A stretch of 9,900 bases of DNA, taken from assembly GCA_949746285.1 (NCBI GenBank), contig CATJZH010000161.1, forward strand, positions 1 through 9,900, given 5' to 3'. This document shows positions 6,747-9,900 of this stretch, one piece after another. The position numbers and the translations under genes are program-made. How positions within the stretch are numbered: position 1 is the stretch's first letter; each line of letters starts with the position of its first letter. The stretch is from an uncultured Clostridia bacterium. Lineage in GTDB: Bacteria; Bacillota; Clostridia; TANB77; CAG-508. The notes below the pieces were generated by a model. That model was not told the DNA's origin, did no database searches, and worked only from the letters and a program-made list of their open reading frames with translations.

Positions 6747-8264
6747 ATGAACGGTGTAATGCATCGGATAACACGTTCGAGCGGCGTGTTAATGCCTGTT
6801 TTTTCTCTTCCATCCCCACACGGGATTGGTACGCTCGGTAAAGAAGCTTTTAAATTTGTTGACTCTTTAAAGGATGCCGGTCAAACCTACTGGCAAATTT
6901 TACCATTGGGACCTACTGGTTATGGTGCAAGCCCATACCAAACATATTCATCATGTGCGGGAAATCCATTGCTTATAGATGAAGACTCACTTTTGTCTTC
7001 TGGCCTTTTAAGCTTATCTGACATATTTGAGTATGATAAGGCACTCCCTGCAGATTCCGTATTACGGGTTCCTTATGATGTAGTAGAGGTCCAAAAAATG
7101 CAACTTCTTAATAAAGCTTTTCATAATGCGTCAAAATCTTTGTTAGAAGAAGTAAATTGCTTTAAAGAGGAAAACATCAGCTGGTTGTCTGACTATGCTC
7201 TTTTCATGGCAATAAAAGAGCATTTTGGTAATGTTGCAGTATGGGATTGGTCTAACAAAAATCTTATCAGAAGAGAACCTGCCGAATTAGCTAAATACGC
7301 AGATTTACTAAAAGATAGAATTGACTTCTTTGCTTTTGTGCAGTATCAGTTCTTTAAGCAGTGGTCTGATTTGAAAGCATATGCTAACCAAAATGGAATC
7401 TTTTTTATTGGAGACATTCCTATCTACCCATCGCCAGACTCTGCTGATGTTTGGGCAAGTTCTCATCTTTTTAAAGTAGATGAAGATTTAAAAGCCACGG
7501 GAATTGCTGGTGTTCCACCAGATATCTACTCTAAAACAGGTCAGCTTTGGGGAAATCCTGTATATGAGTGGGATAAACATCGAGATGATGGGTTTAAATG
7601 GTGGATTTGGAGGATAAAACAAGCTCTTAAAACTGCTGATGTTATCCGCATAGACCACTTCCGGGCTTTTCAGTCCTATTGGGAAATTCCTTTTGGTTCT
7701 AAAACCGCTATGTCTGGGAATTGGGTAGATGGTCCTCGCATGGAACTTTTTAACGCAATCAAATCTGAGCTCGGAGAAGTGCCGATTATTGCCGAAGATC
7801 TCGGCATAATTGGTGATGATGTTGTTAATTTTGTAAAAGAAACTGGATACCCTGGAATGAAAGTTCTTATATTCGCTATGCAGCAAGGACAAAATAACAT
7901 CCATCTTCCGTATAACTGGATTCCGAATTGTGTGGGATACACGTCCACACACGACTCCTCTACTTTCAAAGGAGAGCTTGGCAGGCTAAGCAATACTGAT
8001 TTAGAATTTATGTTAAATTACTTAAATTGTCAAAATCTTGAAAAAGTAGGGTTTGCTGCTATTAGAGCTGCCTTTTCATCTCCTGCTAATTTGGTGATTG
8101 TACCAATTGGAGACATTTTAGGTTTAAGTGATGGAGCAAGAATAAATGTTCCTGGAACTGTTAGTCCAAAAAACTGGTCTTGGAGAATGATTCCCAAAAC
8201 TCTTTCTAACGAATTAATCGAAGACCTTTATTTGTTAACAGAAACCTACAGCAGAATCAACTAA
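6747..8264 (+). CDS. malQ: 4-alpha-glucanotransferase (amylomaltase, GH77), probably acquired
   Basis: This 505-residue cytoplasmic enzyme moves alpha-1,4-glucan segments between maltodextrins or to glucose during maltodextrin or glycogen use. The GH77 landmarks are in order: ILPLGPTGYGASPYQTYSS (51-69), GDIPIYPSPDSADVW (222-236), GVPPDIYSKTGQLWGNP (255-271), nucleophile D303 in RIDHFRAF, acid/base E350 in IIAEDLG, and third acid D403 in YTSTHDSS, ending with NVPGTVSPKNWSWRM. Length is normal and the frame intact. AAAGGAGGT lies 7 bases before the ATG. Sampled G+C is 35-43%, against 23-27% nearby, and codons such as CGG, CGT, TCG and GGC occur. It is the only plus-strand gene and splits the usual jag-mnmE pair. 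YTSTHDSS differs from the common YTGTHDNDT and DHFRAF from DHFRGF. No other maltodextrin genes are in the window. Horizontal transfer is inferred from composition and position. Confidence 0.96.
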   Translation: MNGVMHRITRSSGVLMPVFSLPSPHGIGTLGKEAFKFVDSLKDAGQTYWQILPLGPTGYGASPYQTYSSCAGNPLLIDEDSLLSSGLLSLSDIFEYDKALPADSVLRVPYDVVEVQKMQLLNKAFHNASKSLLEEVNCFKEENISWLSDYALFMAIKEHFGNVAVWDWSNKNLIRREPAELAKYADLLKDRIDFFAFVQYQFFKQWSDLKAYANQNGIFFIGDIPIYPSPDSADVWASSHLFKVDEDLKATGIAGVPPDIYSKTGQLWGNPVYEWDKHRDDGFKWWIWRIKQALKTADVIRIDHFRAFQSYWEIPFGSKTAMSGNWVDGPRMELFNAIKSELGEVPIIAEDLGIIGDDVVNFVKETGYPGMKVLIFAMQQGQNNIHLPYNWIPNCVGYTSTHDSSTFKGELGRLSNTDLEFMLNYLNCQNLEKVGFAAIRAAFSSPANLVIVPIGDILGLSDGARINVPGTVSPKNWSWRMIPKTLSNELIEDLYLLTETYSRIN

Positions 8265-8284
8265 GGTTTACACGCAAAACTCCT

Positions 8285-8318
8285 AAAGGGTCATGGGAAA
8301 TTTCCATGACCCTTTTTT
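8285..8318 (+). terminator. Intrinsic terminator of malQ
   Basis: A perfect 12-bp stem (8285-8296 with 8304-8315) contains six G-C or C-G pairs and a 7-base loop. It is followed by a run of six T (8313-8318), and starts 20 bases after the malQ stop. It is clearly more GC-rich than the other terminators in the window, consistent with having arrived with malQ. Confidence 0.92.
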
Positions 8319-8324
8319 GGTATC

Positions 8325-8354
8325 AAAAAACAGCATACTTTTATATGCTGTTTT
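8325..8354 (-). terminator. Intrinsic terminator of yidC-jag
   Basis: An 11-bp perfect stem (8327-8337 with 8344-8354) with a 6-base loop starts 6 bases after the jag stop. On the minus strand the stem ends in a run of six T (8330-8325). It faces the malQ terminator, so the convergent genes are insulated from both sides. Confidence 0.88.
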
Positions 8355-8360
8355 CATAGC

Positions 8361-9062
8361 TTATTTTAATGAAATTACTACTTTTCTATATGGTTCTTCT
8401 CCTATACTATGTGTCTTAACTCTAATATTCTCTTGCAATTTTGTATGAATTATTTTTCTTTCATATGCTGACATTGGTTCTAATGTTATTGGCTTTCTTG
8501 TTTTTATAACTGTACCTGCTATTTTAGTTGCCAAATTTTGTAAATCTTTTTCTCTTTTTTCTCTGTATCCACCTATATTTACAAGTACTCTTACCTTCTC
8601 TTTACTTGATTTGGATGCTACATTAGAGACTATTGTTTGAATACTATTTAATACTTCTCCCCTATATCCAATTAAGAAACCTGTATTTTCCCCATTTATA
8701 TCTACTTTAACTATATTATCTTCTTCTTTTATTTTATATTCTAATTTTTCTGTATTAATTTTATCTATAAATTCATCTAAAAATTTTTTAATATTTTCTA
8801 TTGCTTGAGTATTGTCAACAGGTTCGTTTGTTGACACTTTTCTATTTTCAGCTTTCTCTTTGCTTTTATCTTCTTGCTCCTCTTTTAATTTCATTTCTAC
8901 TTTTACCACTCTTGGTGTTAAAATACTAAAAAAGCTTCTTTTATCTTCTTGTTCTAAAATTTTTATATCTACTTTATTTTTAGATACTTTTAACTCTTTT
9001 AGTCCTCTTTCTATTGCTTCTGTCGATGTTTTTCCTTCAAAAACATATACTTTGTTATCCAT
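8361..9062 (-). CDS. jag: RNA-binding protein Jag (KhpB, SpoIIIJ-associated)
   Basis: This 233-residue cytoplasmic RNA-binding protein is normally encoded next to yidC; in streptococci the homologue KhpB acts with KhpA in cell elongation and division control. Domains in order: an N-terminal Jag_N domain (about 3-58), a charged linker (about 59-85), a KH type II domain (about 88-163) with the GFLIGYRGEVLNSIQ turn (128-142), and an R3H domain (about 166-233) with R202 and H206 in YERKIIHTK. The Jag_N domain lacks the usual KGFxG glycines and reads RSFFSILTPR (42-51) instead. The ATG overlaps the yidC stop as TAATG, and AGGAGG lies in the end of yidC about 10 bases upstream, so the genes are translationally coupled. 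A terminator follows; in related genomes mnmE usually comes next. Confidence 0.95.
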   Translation of the reverse strand: MDNKVYVFEGKTSTEAIERGLKELKVSKNKVDIKILEQEDKRSFFSILTPRVVKVEMKLKEEQEDKSKEKAENRKVSTNEPVDNTQAIENIKKFLDEFIDKINTEKLEYKIKEEDNIVKVDINGENTGFLIGYRGEVLNSIQTIVSNVASKSSKEKVRVLVNIGGYREKREKDLQNLATKIAGTVIKTRKPITLEPMSAYERKIIHTKLQENIRVKTHSIGEEPYRKVVISLK

Positions 9063-9900
9063 TACTCATCTTCCTCCTCTTTAACTACTTTATTTATAAC
9101 TAATCTTTCACATATCATAAGTAAATTGCTAACAAACCAATATAAAGCTAATCCTAATGGTGCTATAAGAGCAATACTTACTGTCATAATTGGCATCATA
9201 AATTTCATTTGTTTATTCATTTCTTCCATTGCATCTTGCTCTTTTTCTTTAGATTCTTCTGTTTCCTCTAGTTTTTCTTCCTTTGATTTTTTATTCGTAT
9301 TCATAGTTAAACTTGTTGAAATTATAGATGTTATAACATATAAAGCTGGTATTACATAAACTTTCCAATCTTTATAATTTTGTGTTGGTACATCACTTAA
9401 ATCTAAACCTAAGAAATTCATATTTAAATTAACATTTTCATCAACAGTTCCCTTTTCTTTTATAATAGCTATTTCTCTGTATCTCATGGCATCTTGCGAA
9501 GATGCTGCAATTTCATTTGCATAATTATCTAATATTGCTGGTTCCACATGTTTCATATATGTTAATGGTTTACTTACTAAGTAAAATACTGATAATATTA
9601 TTATAAACTGAATAATTGAACTTAAACATCCACTAAATGGACTCATATTTTCTTTTTTATATAAATCCATCATTTCTTGACTTTGTCTTACTTGATCATT
9701 ACTATATTTTTCTTGGATTTCTTTTACTTTTATCTGCAATTTAGCTGATTTTTTCATAGTTTTTTGTTGTTTTATCGAAATTGGCAACATTACCAACTTT
9801 AAAATAACTGTAAATATAATTATAGCAATTCCATAATTATTTACTAAACTATAAATAGAATTTAATAAATAACCAAATATATTTGCAAAAAAATTAAACA
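9062..9900 (-). CDS. yidC: Membrane protein insertase YidC/Oxa1 family, N-terminus outside window
   Basis: The frame is open to the right edge, so 278 residues are visible and the start, with any lipoprotein signal, is missing. An in-frame TTG at 9796 is internal, because the preceding codons (YGIAIIIFTVILK) encode the first conserved membrane segment. YidC inserts membrane proteins alone or with SecYEG. Seen in the fragment: a transmembrane segment at about 22-41; the cytoplasmic hairpin with LPISIKQQKTMKK and KEIQEKY; a segment at about 87-108 preceded by SPFSGCLSS; an extracellular loop ending FLGLDLSDVP; a segment at about 180-199; a strongly charged cytoplasmic stretch (about 202-228); and a final hydrophobic pair (about 234-262). 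The hydrophilic-groove arginine of SpoIIIJ is replaced by lysine 34 of the fragment. It overlaps jag by one base. Confidence 0.95.
   Translation of the reverse strand, partial: FNFFANIFGYLLNSIYSLVNNYGIAIIIFTVILKLVMLPISIKQQKTMKKSAKLQIKVKEIQEKYSNDQVRQSQEMMDLYKKENMSPFSGCLSSIIQFIIILSVFYLVSKPLTYMKHVEPAILDNYANEIAASSQDAMRYREIAIIKEKGTVDENVNLNMNFLGLDLSDVPTQNYKDWKVYVIPALYVITSIISTSLTMNTNKKSKEEKLEETEESKEKEQDAMEEMNKQMKFMMPIMTVSIALIAPLGLALYWFVSNLLMICERLVINKVVKEEEDE

Noticed and set aside
7488..7993. Two overlapping minus-strand open frames inside malQ
   Set aside because: malQ is unmistakable in its own frame with all GH77 motifs. The antisense frames have no family features and no proper starts.
8147..8161. 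Small palindrome GTTCCTGGAAC in malQ
   Set aside because: It has parS-like outer arms but lacks the CACGTG centre and is fully explained by the conserved NVPGT coding segment.
9054..9062. DnaA-box-like TTATCCATT near the start of jag
   Set aside because: Two mismatches to TTATCCACA, isolated and within coding sequence; no cluster of boxes anywhere in the window, so no origin is claimed here.
9540..9555. Possible third parS in yidC (GGTTCCACATGTTTCA)
   Set aside because: It has four mismatches to the consensus, the right half is not complementary to the left, and the sequence is explained by the yidC codons.
9062..9796. Complete yidC of 244 residues starting at TTG 9796
   Set aside because: The frame stays open to the window edge and the codons upstream encode the conserved first membrane segment, so this TTG is internal and the gene is simply cut by the edge.

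Overview
The window is AT-rich (hand counts of sample lines give about 23-27% G+C) and carries the conserved origin-proximal gene block of a low-GC Gram-positive bacterium, most likely a member of the Clostridia. The evidence is the gene order, the near-perfect AGGAGG ribosome binding sites, the AGA/ATA-rich codon use, the DUF4446-type gene behind parB and a YidC of the Gram-positive type. A species cannot be named from the sequence alone. No RNA genes, CRISPR arrays, transposases or DnaA-box clusters were seen. The origin and dnaA are probably beyond the right edge, upstream of yidC (inference from conserved gene order).

Reading right to left along the minus strand: yidC (cut by the right edge) overlaps jag by one base and the pair ends at a terminator (8325-8354). 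After an interruption, mnmE, mnmG and rsmG form a second transcription unit. It has a TTGACT-17-TACAAT promoter (6609-6637) and ends in a 14-bp hairpin terminator (2466-2499). A third unit, parA-parB-DUF4446, has its own TTGACA-17-TATGAT promoter (2412-2440) and ends at a 12-bp hairpin (131-168). Functionally these are membrane protein insertion (YidC), RNA binding linked to cell envelope control (Jag/KhpB), tRNA wobble-uridine modification (MnmE with MnmG), 16S rRNA methylation (RsmG) and chromosome segregation (ParA, ParB and their DNA sites).

The interruption is a plus-strand malQ (4-alpha-glucanotransferase) gene at 6747-8264 between jag and mnmE, which are normally adjacent. It has its own promoter, a strong ribosome binding site and a GC-rich terminator. 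Its G+C content (about 35-43% in sampled lines) and codon use differ clearly from the neighbours, so it looks like a recently acquired metabolic gene placed head-on to the housekeeping block.

The most interesting non-coding signals are two 16-bp parS-like ParB-binding sites that the genes do not explain. One (2475-2490) matches the parS consensus at every defined position but one and lies inside the rsmG terminator hairpin, just upstream of the parAB promoter. The other (5189-5204) has two mismatches and sits directly behind the mnmE stop codon. I found no clearly novel multi-gene system. The unusual content is this dual-use parS/terminator element, the malQ insertion, and several local oddities in translation starts and protein motifs.
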